Positions 44,583 through 52,709 are shown, numbered from the stretch's first letter. The stretch is 64,000 nt of DNA from Bacteroidota bacterium (GCA_023424015.1 JAFAEM010000031.1:62001-126000), one strand, 5' to 3'. The notes: generated from the letters alone by a model not told the origin. Numbers and translations: made by a program.

Positions 44583-45668
44583 ATGTTACGAAAAAAACTA
44601 ATTGCTGCATTGGCAGTCACTGCACTTATCTTATTCTCATTATCCAATTCTTTACGTGCCCAGGATTCCACTGAGGCAAAGGAACCAGCCCTCACAATTT
44701 CCGGTTCGGTTGATGGTTACTACAAGTATGATTTTGCAAAAACAGCCTCAAATACCTTTACCAGCTTCACCCAAACCCACAATTCATTTGCCCTGGGTAT
44801 GGCAAGTGTGAAATTGGAGCATAAAGGCGAAAAGATCGGTGCCGTTGCCGACCTGGGATTTGGACCCCGGGCCCGTGACTTCTCCTATGCTGATGACGGA
44901 ATAACACAGGCCATCAAGCAATTGTATGTAACCTACTCTCCTACCGACTGGCTCACTTTCAGTCTCGGTACCTGGGGAACCCATGTGGGGTATGAAGTGC
45001 TGGACCCCCAATATAATCGCAACTACAGCATGTCTTACATGTTTACCAACGGGCCGTTTTCACACACCGGTTTCAAAGCTGCAATATCAAAAGACAAACA
45101 TAGCCTGATGCTCGGAATCGCCAATGCGACCGACTATCGCATACCTCCTTCCGACCAGATCAATAAAAAATTCTTCCTGGCGCAGTATGGCCTGGCCGCA
45201 TCAGACAACGTGAGCCTTTATATAAACTTTGTCTCAGGCCAGGCACCGGATACTTCTAAATCCGCACAGGTTGATGCAGTCGTCACAGCCAAATTAAGCG
45301 ATAAATTCAGTATCGGCTATAATGGTTCGTATGCGTCAATAAAAGCATGGGACGGTGTGAAAAACCTGGATGCGCTCAACTGGTGGGGATCGGCTTTATA
45401 TCTCAATTTTGATCCTCAGCCATGGTTTGGTCTTACATTGCGAGGTGAAATATTTAGCGACAAAGATCAATTGAAAGTTTATAGCGGTGCGCCTGTGGGT
45501 GGAAGCATTTTTTCAACAACACTATCAGCCAATTTCAAAAAAGGTGGTTTCACATTTATCCCCGAAATAAGATTTGACAATGGCAGTGAGAATATTTTCG
45601 TTGACAAAGACGGGTCCGCCTCAAAATCGATGGGAAATTTCCTCTTTGCAGCTATTTACTCTTTCTAG
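44583..45668 (+). CDS. Outer-membrane beta-barrel porin (BBP2-like) next to amtB
   Basis: A 361-residue secreted protein with a signal peptide (LIAALAVTALILFSLSNSLRA). The mature part starts with SGSVDGYYKYDFAK and consists of alternating strands, with HNSFALGMASVKLEHKGEKIGAVADLGFGP and WLTFSLGTWGTHVGYEVLDPQYNRNYSMSYMFTNGPFSHTGFKA, and ends FLFAAIYSF with terminal Phe. This matches the putative beta-barrel porin-2 type. Its place beside amtB suggests it lets ammonium or small nitrogen compounds cross the outer membrane; that is inference from context. Confidence 0.85.
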   Translation: MLRKKLIAALAVTALILFSLSNSLRAQDSTEAKEPALTISGSVDGYYKYDFAKTASNTFTSFTQTHNSFALGMASVKLEHKGEKIGAVADLGFGPRARDFSYADDGITQAIKQLYVTYSPTDWLTFSLGTWGTHVGYEVLDPQYNRNYSMSYMFTNGPFSHTGFKAAISKDKHSLMLGIANATDYRIPPSDQINKKFFLAQYGLAASDNVSLYINFVSGQAPDTSKSAQVDAVVTAKLSDKFSIGYNGSYASIKAWDGVKNLDALNWWGSALYLNFDPQPWFGLTLRGEIFSDKDQLKVYSGAPVGGSIFSTTLSANFKKGGFTFIPEIRFDNGSENIFVDKDGSASKSMGNFLFAAIYSF

Positions 45669-45700
45669 TACTCTTTACTAAGAGAAGTAAAATAAAATCA

Positions 45701-45731
45701 AGCCAGGCTTGCATTTGCAATGCCTGGCTTG
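45701..45731. terminator. Bidirectional terminator between the porin and ppc
   Basis: AAGCCAGGC (45701-45709) pairs perfectly with GCCTGGCTT (45723-45731), and an inner TTGCA/TGCAA helix extends it. T-rich tracts lie on both sides. The two flanking genes converge on it. Confidence 0.85.
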
Positions 45732-45785
45732 GTATTTTAAATTGCTACTTGTCAAAGTAAGTGTTCCCTTACATGCAGTACATAA

Positions 45786-48362
45786 TTAGGCAGAATTCCT
45801 GCCCGCATTGATAATACCAAAGGAGCAACGCATGGCGAGTTTCTCATAGGTTTCCTTGATGGGCGCCGTTACTAATTGTTCTTCCATTTCACGGATCTTG
45901 GTCAACGCGTATTGCTGAATCGTAAGTAATGGCAATACGATCTTTTCCCGCATCTGGATAGAAAGCTGGTCAACCGGGTAATCGGCCATCAGTTCGCTAT
46001 GCCCCGAGAGCTTGGTGAGGTATTGCCTGGTCAGTTCATACTCATCGTAGATCATCTGCCAGAGCTCTCCAAACTGTTTGTGTTTATTCAGGTAAGAAGT
46101 CAATGGAAAATACGATTTCATCATCGCCATTTCACAATTATCGAGGAGTGTTTTGAAGAAAAGCGAATTTTTATAAAGCTCTTTTACCGCCTGGAACTTG
46201 CCCTGCTCTTCTATTTTTTTCAACGCAGATCCTACTCCATAAAACCCGGTTACATTTTGTTTGAGCTGGCTCCATGAGCCCGCAAACGGAATGGCACGAA
46301 GATCCTTTAAGGTTAATCCTGAAGAGCTGCCTCGTTTAGCAGGCCGGCTGCCAATATTCGTCTCACTATAAAAACGCAACGGGCTTGCCTGCAAGAGGTA
46401 ATCGGCGAGATAAGGATGATCACGTAATTCTTTGTACACGTCGTATGAAAGCTCAGAGAGCTCCTGCAATAGCTGGTCCTCCTCTTTTGTAAAAGTGGTT
46501 TCCAACTCCGAAAAAAGGTCGTTGGTAATACCCGCGTTGAGTAGTTGCTCCATGTTGAACTGTGCAGAGTCGATGGTACCAAAATTGGAACTAACTGTTT
46601 GACCCTGGATAGTCAGCTGTATCTCCTCATTGGAAATATTTTGTCCCATAGATGCGTAAAACTTGTGGGTCTTACCCCCGCCCCTGGAGGGAGGGCCACC
46701 CCGACCGTCAAAAAACACGACATTAACACCACATTCCCGCGACACCGCTGTCAGTTTCTCCTTGGCTTTATAAATTCCCCAGTTGGCCATCATGTAACCG
46801 CCATCCTTGGTGCCATCTGAAAAACCAAGCATGATAGTCTGACGATTTTTCCTGCGCTGGAGATGTTGCTTATAAACCGGGTTGGTATACAACGTTCTCA
46901 TCACATCGGCTGCTGCATCAAGGTCATCAATCGTTTCAAATAAAGGAACAATATCAACATTTATCTCCTCGGGCTGCCATCCACTCAAAATAAACAGGCT
47001 ATACACCTCCAATGCATTCAACGCACTATAACAATGACTGATCACATACCTGTTGCAGCCATCAGACCCATTATACTCCTGTATCTTTTTGATACAGCTT
47101 ATTGATCTTATGGTATCCTGCTCCAGCGGATCTTCCAACAGTTCCGGATCTATGGAATGATCCAATTTTGACAAAGCCTCTATCTTTTCGGCCTCCGACA
47201 TCTCAGTATAGTTGGTGGGCAGGATGCCTTTCTGCGACAACGTTTCCAGCACCTGGTTATGTATGGAACTATCCTGCCTCACATCCAGTGAAGCAAAGTG
47301 CAAACCGAATACTTCTATCTTATTGATCAGGCTGGTGACGGTATGCAGGAATAATCCATTATGTTGCAGGATAATGATCTGCCTGATCTCCTCCAGCGTT
47401 TGCAAGATCTCTTCTTTGGTTAGCGTTGTCTTGATACCGGGAATAAACACGTTGGCGTAAAGTTTATTTTCCAGTTCGGTCAACAGGGCGTCGATCCCTG
47501 CAAAAGTCAGTCTTCGCTTTAATCTCCGGACCTCCATATAGTAGCATTTGAGAATGCTACCACGAAGAGCATCGGCTACCTGGAGTGTGGTGTCGGTAGT
47601 GACAAATGGATTACCGTCCCTGTCACCACCGGGCCAGAATCCCATTCTTATCACCGGGTTGGCTTTTTGTACGGCATCCGGGAATTGCGACTTGAGTGTT
47701 GATACAATTTTCCCGGCAGCGGAATAAAAAACATTCTCCAGGTACCAGATCAGGCTTATCGCTTCGTCATAAGGTGTTGGCTTTTTCTTTTTAAAAAAAG
47801 GTGTTTTACCCAGTTGCTGCAGGTAGGTATTGATTAGGCTTGTATTGTTCTCAGCAAGCGCCCTGGCCAGGTCATTGATGATTCCCAACACCGGTCCGGG
47901 ATAAAACTGGGTAGGGTGAGCCGTCAGTACCAGGCGAATGGCAAAATTTTCCAGCTTATTCGCCAGTTCCCCTTCTTTATTGTTTAATATGATCTCTGAC
48001 TCAATATGCTTGAGCGTACCAACGCCATTCAGATCATGTACTTCCCTAAATGAGGCATCTTCCAGCGCATCGAACAGTACGACCTGGCGTTCGAGATATT
48101 GTACAAAGCGAAACAACAGGTCCGTCCTGTCCTTTTCATTCACATAAGTTGTGTGCCGGGTAAAGAATTCATCGATAATGCGGATCGGGCTCAGGTTCTT
48201 CTTATACCCTTCTTCGCAATTGTTGGACAACAAAGACAATAAGATCCCCGTTTTTTCTATACGATGAAATGGTAACGATGTAAAAAGGCTATTATAAAGC
48301 TGGAAGCGTATTCCAACCTCGTTTCTGTATTTCTGCAATACCCTGTTTGACTGGTAACTCAT
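45786..48362 (-). CDS. ppc: Phosphoenolpyruvate carboxylase
   Basis: Ppc carboxylates PEP to oxaloacetate to refill the TCA cycle. The 858-residue protein has the family motifs in divergent form: LTAHPTQFYPGPV around residue 140, where most enzymes read TAHPTE, then FWPGGDRDGNPFV, MLGFSDGTKDGGYMMANW, FDGRGGPPSRGGGKTHKFY, and GSRPAKRGSSSGLTLKDLRAIPF. The PEP-binding arginines and the catalytic histidine are kept. The length is at the short end of the family. It is convergent with the porin and so near gltBD and amtB; supply of 2-oxoglutarate-family carbon would be a sensible reason for the association. Confidence 0.94.
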   Translation of the reverse strand: MSYQSNRVLQKYRNEVGIRFQLYNSLFTSLPFHRIEKTGILLSLLSNNCEEGYKKNLSPIRIIDEFFTRHTTYVNEKDRTDLLFRFVQYLERQVVLFDALEDASFREVHDLNGVGTLKHIESEIILNNKEGELANKLENFAIRLVLTAHPTQFYPGPVLGIINDLARALAENNTSLINTYLQQLGKTPFFKKKKPTPYDEAISLIWYLENVFYSAAGKIVSTLKSQFPDAVQKANPVIRMGFWPGGDRDGNPFVTTDTTLQVADALRGSILKCYYMEVRRLKRRLTFAGIDALLTELENKLYANVFIPGIKTTLTKEEILQTLEEIRQIIILQHNGLFLHTVTSLINKIEVFGLHFASLDVRQDSSIHNQVLETLSQKGILPTNYTEMSEAEKIEALSKLDHSIDPELLEDPLEQDTIRSISCIKKIQEYNGSDGCNRYVISHCYSALNALEVYSLFILSGWQPEEINVDIVPLFETIDDLDAAADVMRTLYTNPVYKQHLQRRKNRQTIMLGFSDGTKDGGYMMANWGIYKAKEKLTAVSRECGVNVVFFDGRGGPPSRGGGKTHKFYASMGQNISNEEIQLTIQGQTVSSNFGTIDSAQFNMEQLLNAGITNDLFSELETTFTKEEDQLLQELSELSYDVYKELRDHPYLADYLLQASPLRFYSETNIGSRPAKRGSSSGLTLKDLRAIPFAGSWSQLKQNVTGFYGVGSALKKIEEQGKFQAVKELYKNSLFFKTLLDNCEMAMMKSYFPLTSYLNKHKQFGELWQMIYDEYELTRQYLTKLSGHSELMADYPVDQLSIQMREKIVLPLLTIQQYALTKIREMEEQLVTAPIKETYEKLAMRCSFGIINAGRNSA

Positions 48363-48525
48363 TCAATATTATTTTTTGAAATGAACAGGTGGCGGGCAAT
48401 CGTATATTCAGGTCAACACGTTGAAAAATGTAGATTCCATGTGTTTCCAATCCTATGAAAATAACTCATTTTAGTTTTCAAACCGGAATTACCATTACCA
48501 AATTTAATCCCTTACAGGATTGACA

Positions 48526-48555
48526 ACAAAAAACCCCGCCATTCCAGGCGGGGTT
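48526..48555 (-). terminator. Terminator of the ribosomal alpha operon
   Basis: On the minus strand AACCCCGCC pairs perfectly with GGCGGGGTT (9 bp, loop TGGAAT) and is followed by TTTTTTGTTG. It lies 21 bases after the rplQ stop. Confidence 0.93.
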
Positions 48556-48576
48556 AATATATTATTCAGGGGCTTT

Positions 48577-49077
48577 TTATTCCGCTGCTTTTTCTTCAGT
48601 GGTCTCTTCAGCCTTAACTTCTGCTGTCTTCGCGGCATCAGCTTTTTTAGCACCACCACGGCTACGACGAGTTTTCTTAGCTGCCTCTTTGGCTTCGCCT
48701 TTTCCTTTTCCGTAGATCTCATTGAAATCAACCAACTCGATCATTGCTTTTTCAGCATTATCGCCAGGACGTGCACCCAGTTTGATCACGCGGGTATAAC
48801 CGCCAGGACGGCCGCCGATCTTCTCAGCAACTGTACCAAACAATTCCTTGATAGCTTCTTTATCCTGAAGGTAACTAAATACAACACGACGCTGGTGTGT
48901 GGTATTTATTTTACCTTTTGTGATCAGGGGTTCTACATAAACGCGCAAAGCCTTAGCCTTGGCTACTGTTGTAACGATCCTTTTGTGCTGGATCAGCTGG
49001 CAGGCGAGATTACTCAACAGGGCATCCCTGTGTGCTTTTGTCCTGCTAAGATTTTTTACTTTGTCTCCGTGACGCAT
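48577..49077 (-). CDS. rplQ: Ribosomal protein L17
   Basis: L17 is a 50S protein near the exit tunnel. The first 120 residues are the conserved domain (RHGDKVKNLSRTKAHRDALLSNLACQLIQHKRI, and GGYTRVIKLGARPGDNAEKAMIELVDF). About 45 further residues form a low-complexity Lys/Ala/Glu tail (KGEAKEAAKKTRRSRGGAKK onward), which is longer than in most bacteria. It is the last gene of the alpha operon, 241 bases after rpoA. Confidence 0.97.
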   Translation of the reverse strand: MRHGDKVKNLSRTKAHRDALLSNLACQLIQHKRIVTTVAKAKALRVYVEPLITKGKINTTHQRRVVFSYLQDKEAIKELFGTVAEKIGGRPGGYTRVIKLGARPGDNAEKAMIELVDFNEIYGKGKGEAKEAAKKTRRSRGGAKKADAAKTAEVKAEETTEEKAAE

Positions 49078-49084
49078 GACGATT

Positions 49085-49314
49085 TAATTTGAAATTTGAA
49101 AAAGGGTCAATTTGAATATGCCCAAAATCAAACATGTTAAAAATATTCGATTGTACCGTGTCAGGAATTACAATCTACCTGTTCAATTTGAAAATTTGAA
49201 AATGAGTTAATTTGAAAATGGAATTACCTCATATCCGAAACTTCCTTTAAATTACTTATCCATCTGTCTATGAGCCTGATTTTCAAATCCTCAAATTTTC
49301 AAATCAGCTCATTG
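49085..49314. repeat. TTTGAAAA-type repeats in the rplQ-rpoA spacer
   Basis: Three tracts of the unit AATTTGAAAA occur: 49085-49118 and 49184-49220 on the plus strand and 49279-49314 on the minus strand. The second reads AATTTGAAAATTTGAAAATG and continues GAGTTAATTTGAAAAT; the third, on the minus strand, shares AATGAGCTGATTTGAAAAT. The two are inverted copies that could fold back on each other in the operon transcript. Confidence 0.75.
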
Positions 49315-49318
49315 TTAC

Positions 49319-50320
49319 CTATAGTTCGTCCTTATCTACACCGAGCTTCTGCAGATCCATTCCAAAACCAAGGCCTCTTTCACCCAGTACCTGCTCAATC
49401 TCAGCAAGTGATTTCTGACCGAAGTTGCGGAATTTCATCAGGTCTTCCTGCTCATACTGTACCAACTCGCTCAATGAGTTGATCTTGGCAGCTTTCAGAC
49501 AGTTAAAGGCACGTACAGAAAGATCCAGGTCTTCCAGTGGTGTCTTCAGCACCTTACGCAGCTGGAGTGTTTGTTCGTCAACCAGGTCTTCTTTCTTCTC
49601 TTCCTTATTATCGAAAGTGATGTTTTCATCTGTGATAATCATCAGGTGCTGGATAAGGATCCTTGAAGCCTGCTTTACAGCTTCTTCAGGATGGATAGTA
49701 CCATCTGTTGATACTTCCATGATCAGCTTTTCGAAGTCGGTGCGCTGTTCTACCCGGGTATTTTCAATCGTATACTTAACATTCTTGATTGGTGTAAAAA
49801 TAGAATCGATTGGAATGTATCCCAGTGGTGCGTCTTTTGGTTTATTATCTTCTGCTGGAACATAGCCACGACCTTTGCCAATGGTAAGTTCAATATCCAT
49901 CTTTGCAGAAGAATCGAGCGTGCAGATAAGCAGATCAGGGTTCATGATCTGGAAGGAATGTGTAGCTTCCCCGATCATGCCGGCAGTGAATTCAGTTTTA
50001 TTCTTCAGCGACAAAATGATCTTCTCATTTGTCACATCATGATCAACGATCTTCTTAAAGCGAACCTGCTTAAGGTTCAGGAAAATTTCCACTACGTCTT
50101 CAGAGATGCCCTTCATAGTGGCAAACTCATGCTCTACCCCTTCTATTTTCACGCCAATAATTGCATAACCTTCCAATGAATTCAGCAATACACGGCGCAG
50201 TGCATTACCGATGGTTACACCATAACCAGGTTCCAATGGACGAAACTCAAACTGAGCTTCAAAATCATTTGCTTTCTGCAGTATGATCTTATCAGGCTTC
50301 TGGAAATTTAAAATGGCCAT
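49319..50320 (-). CDS. rpoA: RNA polymerase alpha subunit
   Basis: The 333-residue protein has the alpha-NTD (FEFRPLEPGYGVTIGNALRRVLLNSLEGYAI near the N-terminus, and the dimer and beta-binding regions) and the alpha-CTD from about 255 (EDLDLSVRAFNCLKAAKINSLSELVQYEQEDLMKFRNFGQKSLAEIEQVL), with helix-hairpin-helix DNA contacts. It belongs to the detached alpha operon on the minus strand, between rpsD and rplQ. Confidence 0.98.
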   Translation of the reverse strand: MAILNFQKPDKIILQKANDFEAQFEFRPLEPGYGVTIGNALRRVLLNSLEGYAIIGVKIEGVEHEFATMKGISEDVVEIFLNLKQVRFKKIVDHDVTNEKIILSLKNKTEFTAGMIGEATHSFQIMNPDLLICTLDSSAKMDIELTIGKGRGYVPAEDNKPKDAPLGYIPIDSIFTPIKNVKYTIENTRVEQRTDFEKLIMEVSTDGTIHPEEAVKQASRILIQHLMIITDENITFDNKEEKKEDLVDEQTLQLRKVLKTPLEDLDLSVRAFNCLKAAKINSLSELVQYEQEDLMKFRNFGQKSLAEIEQVLGERGLGFGMDLQKLGVDKDEL

Positions 50321-50356
50321 ATTTTAGATTTAGTTTTTAAATGATTGAGGAAACTG

Positions 50357-50411
50357 CGAGCTGTGATCCCCGGTTGCAAGCAGGGGCTGCTACCTCAGGT
50401 TTCACGACTCG
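50357..50411 (-). other. Long imperfect hairpin in the rpsD-rpoA spacer
   Basis: CGAGCTGTGA (50357-50366) pairs with TCACGACTCG (50402-50411) except for two bases, and inside it CCCC (50368-50371) pairs with GGGG (50383-50386). It is transcribed in the operon. It may be an interspersed GCTGCGAGC-type repeat or an RNA element; no T-run follows on either strand, so it is not a standard terminator. Confidence 0.5.
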
Positions 50412-50419
50412 TAGCCGGG

Positions 50420-51025
50420 TTATTTAGAATACAATTCCACGATCAGCTGTTCCTTGATATTTTCAGGAACGCTTTCCCTTTCCGGATAGGTAATGAAAGT
50501 TCCTTTCAGTTCAGTTTCATTCCAGTCCAGCCAGCCGAATTTTGGATTCTTTGCTCTCACAACACTTGTTATAGAAGTTCTTTCCTTGCTACCCTCCTTA
50601 ATAGTGATGATATCACCTGGTTTTAAGCGATATGAAGGAACATTTACCACTTCGCCATTTACCTCGATGTGCTTGTGGCTTACCAGCTGACGGGCAGCAG
50701 GTCGTGAAGGAGCGATTCCCATACGGAATACAGTGTTATCCAAACGTGCTTCGAGGTATTTGATAAGGTTCTCACCTGTTACCCCTTTAATACGTGAAGC
50801 TTCTTCGAAAGTTTTACGGAATTGTTTCTCCAAAATGCCATAAGTGTATTTGGCCTTTTGTTTTTCACGGAGCTGCAGGGCATATTCGCCTAGCGTTTTA
50901 CGCTTGCGTTTTTCACCATGCTGACCGGGAGGGTTGCTATTTTTACCCAACCATTTACCATTGCCTAAAATAGGCTCACCGAAAATACGGGAGATCTTGG
51001 TCTTTGGACCAGTGTAACGTGCCAT
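50420..51025 (-). CDS. rpsD: Ribosomal protein S4
   Basis: S4 is a primary 16S-binding protein. The 201-residue protein has ARYTGPKTKISRIFGEPILG at the N-terminus, the KQKAKYTYGILEKQFRKTFEEASR helix, and the S4 RNA-binding domain (LEARLDNTVFRMGIAPSRPAARQLVSHKHIEVNG, residues about 92-125). In E. coli S4 represses the alpha operon translationally; whether it does so here is unknown. It lies between rpsK and rpoA with spacers of 178 and 99 bases. Confidence 0.98.
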   Translation of the reverse strand: MARYTGPKTKISRIFGEPILGNGKWLGKNSNPPGQHGEKRKRKTLGEYALQLREKQKAKYTYGILEKQFRKTFEEASRIKGVTGENLIKYLEARLDNTVFRMGIAPSRPAARQLVSHKHIEVNGEVVNVPSYRLKPGDIITIKEGSKERTSITSVVRAKNPKFGWLDWNETELKGTFITYPERESVPENIKEQLIVELYSK

Positions 51026-51133
51026 AGTTTTTTCATTTACGCTTTTTTGAAACGGTGCGCTGATCAGTAAAAGCGTTAAAAATCAATCAGGCACCCTTTG
51101 TTTAAATGAAACCAAATTGGCTCAATATGTTTT

Positions 51134-51200
51134 AAGCTGCAAGCTTCGAGCTTCGTCCTTCATCAATAACTCCAGACTCCCGACTCTAGACTAACGACTT
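51134..51200. repeat. Word-like quasi-periodic repeats in the rpsD-rpsK spacer
   Basis: Two families stand side by side: AAGCTGCAAGCTTCGAGC (from 51134) and GACTCCCGACTCTAGACT (51175-51192, with flanking CTCCAGACT). Related tracts are at 52199-52233, 50355-50411 and 56081-56124. Confidence 0.6.
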
Positions 51201-51203
51201 CTC

Positions 51204-51611
51204 TTATACTCTTCTCTTCTTAGGAGGACGGCAACCGTTGTGCGGCAGGGGTGTGATATCCTTTATCATCACCACTTCAATACCGGATTGGGAAATGGAA
51301 CGGATCGCGCTTTCACGACCTGCGCCGGGACCTTTTACGTACACATCAACCCTTTTCAGACCTGCATCTAAAGCTACTTTCGCTGCATCAGAAGCGGCCA
51401 TTTGCGCGGCATAAGGTGTGTTCTTTTTAGAACCCCTGAATCCCATTTTACCTGCACTGCTCCAGGAAATGATCTGACCAGTTTTATTAGTCAGGCTGAT
51501 AATGATATTGTTGAAGGTCGCAGAGATGTGAGCGTCTCCATAAGCATCTACCTTTACGATCCTTTTCTTTGCAGCGGCTTTGGCGCTGTTTTGTGCTTGT
51601 GCTTTTGCCAT
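51204..51611 (-). CDS. rpsK: Ribosomal protein S11
   Basis: S11 sits in the platform of the 30S subunit. The 135-residue protein has GDAHISATFNNIIISLTNKTGQIISWSSAGKMGFRGSKKNTPYAAQMAA and the conserved C-terminus IKDITPLPHNGCRPPKKRRV. The first 18 residues are an Ala/Lys/Gln-rich extension. Neighbours are rpsM upstream and rpsD downstream on the minus strand. Confidence 0.98.
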   Translation of the reverse strand: MAKAQAQNSAKAAAKKRIVKVDAYGDAHISATFNNIIISLTNKTGQIISWSSAGKMGFRGSKKNTPYAAQMAASDAAKVALDAGLKRVDVYVKGPGAGRESAIRSISQSGIEVVMIKDITPLPHNGCRPPKKRRV

Positions 51612-51787
51612 AATTTTTGTTCGAGGTAATCTTCTGTTTTCTTAATAAATCCCGGTTTCATTCCGGAACCAGATCAATCCTCCTGCCGACTTACCCGGCT
51701 ATCCGTAATTGACCTGCTATGTATGTAAGTCTATTATAAGTTCGAGCTTTTGGCGACCAGCACTCGCTAACACCTAAGCTCTATTGT

Positions 51788-52168
51788 TTACTTCTTAGCT
51801 GCTTTCTTCTTACCGGCAACTGTCTTACGCTTACCTTTCCGTGTACGGCTGTTTGTCTTGGTACGCTGACCACGAACCGGCAATCCTTTACGATGGCGAA
51901 GTCCACGATAGCAGGCGATATCCAACAAACGCTTGATACTCATCTGCACTTCCGAACGCAACTGGCCTTCTACCTTGAGCTCCTCGGTAATGGTGTTCCG
52001 AATCGCATTCAGATCATCATCATCCCACTCATGTACTTTCTTTTCACGACTAATATTATTCTTGTCGAGAATATACTTAGCGGTAGACGGTCCAATACCG
52101 TAGATATAGGTCAACCCTATTTCGCCTCTTTTATTCTTTGGTAAGTCAACACCGGCAATACGTGCCAT
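51788..52168 (-). CDS. rpsM: Ribosomal protein S13
   Basis: S13 contacts 16S rRNA and the P-site tRNA at the head of the 30S subunit. The 126-residue protein has ARIAGVDLPKNKRGEIGLTYIYGIG, the helix-two-turn-helix, and the basic C-terminus GLRHRKGLPVRGQRTKTNSRTRKGKRKTVAGKKKAA. It follows rpmJ by 96 bases. Confidence 0.98.
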   Translation of the reverse strand: MARIAGVDLPKNKRGEIGLTYIYGIGPSTAKYILDKNNISREKKVHEWDDDDLNAIRNTITEELKVEGQLRSEVQMSIKRLLDIACYRGLRHRKGLPVRGQRTKTNSRTRKGKRKTVAGKKKAAKK

Positions 52169-52198
52169 AATATCTGTTTAGTTTTTATTGTCTGTATT

Positions 52199-52233
52199 AA
52201 GCTGCGAGCTAAAAGAAACGAGCTGTGAGCCCG
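52199..52233. repeat. GCTGCGAGC-type repeat in the rpsM-rpmJ spacer
   Basis: AAGCTGCGAGCT (52199-52210) and CGAGCTGTGAGCCCG (52219-52233) are two loose copies of the same word that appears in the neighbouring spacers. Confidence 0.55.
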
Positions 52234-52264
52234 ATACCAATAGCAACAAAGCCTTTTGTTTACT

Positions 52265-52381
52265 TTATCCCTGGCGCTGCTTGAAGCGTGGATTCTTTTT
52301 ATTAATCACGTATAGCTTCCCCTTACGGCGAACGATCTTGCAATCTGTGCTACGTTTCTTTATGGATGCTCTAACTTTCAT
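52265..52381 (-). CDS. rpmJ: Ribosomal protein L36
   Basis: A 38-residue frame reading MKVRASIKKRSTDCKIVRRK and ending NPRFKQRQG, the standard small zinc-type L36 with the first cysteine position kept (STDCKIV). Only one of the usual cysteines is present, so it is the zinc-free (C-minus) form. It lies 61 bases downstream of infA. It is too short to appear in a long-frame scan but is unmistakable in position and sequence. Confidence 0.97.
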   Translation of the reverse strand: MKVRASIKKRSTDCKIVRRKGKLYVINKKNPRFKQRQG

Positions 52382-52442
52382 AATATTAAAATTTAGCCTT
52401 CATTTCCTCCAGACCAGCCTGAAGCTCAACGACGACAGCTTA

Positions 52443-52661
52443 TTATTTATACCGGAATATGATCCTCCCTCTTGTTAAATCATATGGCGAAATTTCAACT
52501 CCTACTTTATCACCCGGTAATATCCGGATATAGTGCATCCTCATTTTCCCGGAGATGGTCGCCAGTATTTCGTGGCCATTTTCCAGTTTGACCCGGAACA
52601 TAGCGTTCGAAAGGGCTTCCAGAATGATACCATCTTGTTTAATAAGGGGTTGCTTCGACAT
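52443..52661 (-). CDS. infA: Translation initiation factor IF-1
   Basis: IF-1 binds the 30S A site during initiation. The 72-residue OB-fold protein reads MSKQPLIKQDGIILEALSNA and continues FRVKLENGHEILATISGKMRMHYIRILPGDKV. I start at the ATG at 52661: the open frame extends further upstream to 52757, but the promoter's -7 element is at 52678-52685, so the longer form would begin outside the transcript. It is the first gene of the alpha operon. Confidence 0.97.
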   Translation of the reverse strand: MSKQPLIKQDGIILEALSNAMFRVKLENGHEILATISGKMRMHYIRILPGDKVGVEISPYDLTRGRIIFRYK

Positions 52662-52677
52662 ACAAATTTTAGGGGTG

Positions 52678-52709
52678 CAAAGATAGGAGGATGTGCCCGA
52701 AAAAACAAA
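52678..52709 (-). promoter_or_regulatory. Alpha-operon promoter before infA
   Basis: On the minus strand, TTTG (52706-52709) is followed after 20 bases by TATCTTTG (52678-52685), a perfect -7 element. Transcription should begin near 52671, about 10 bases before the infA ATG. Confidence 0.85.
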
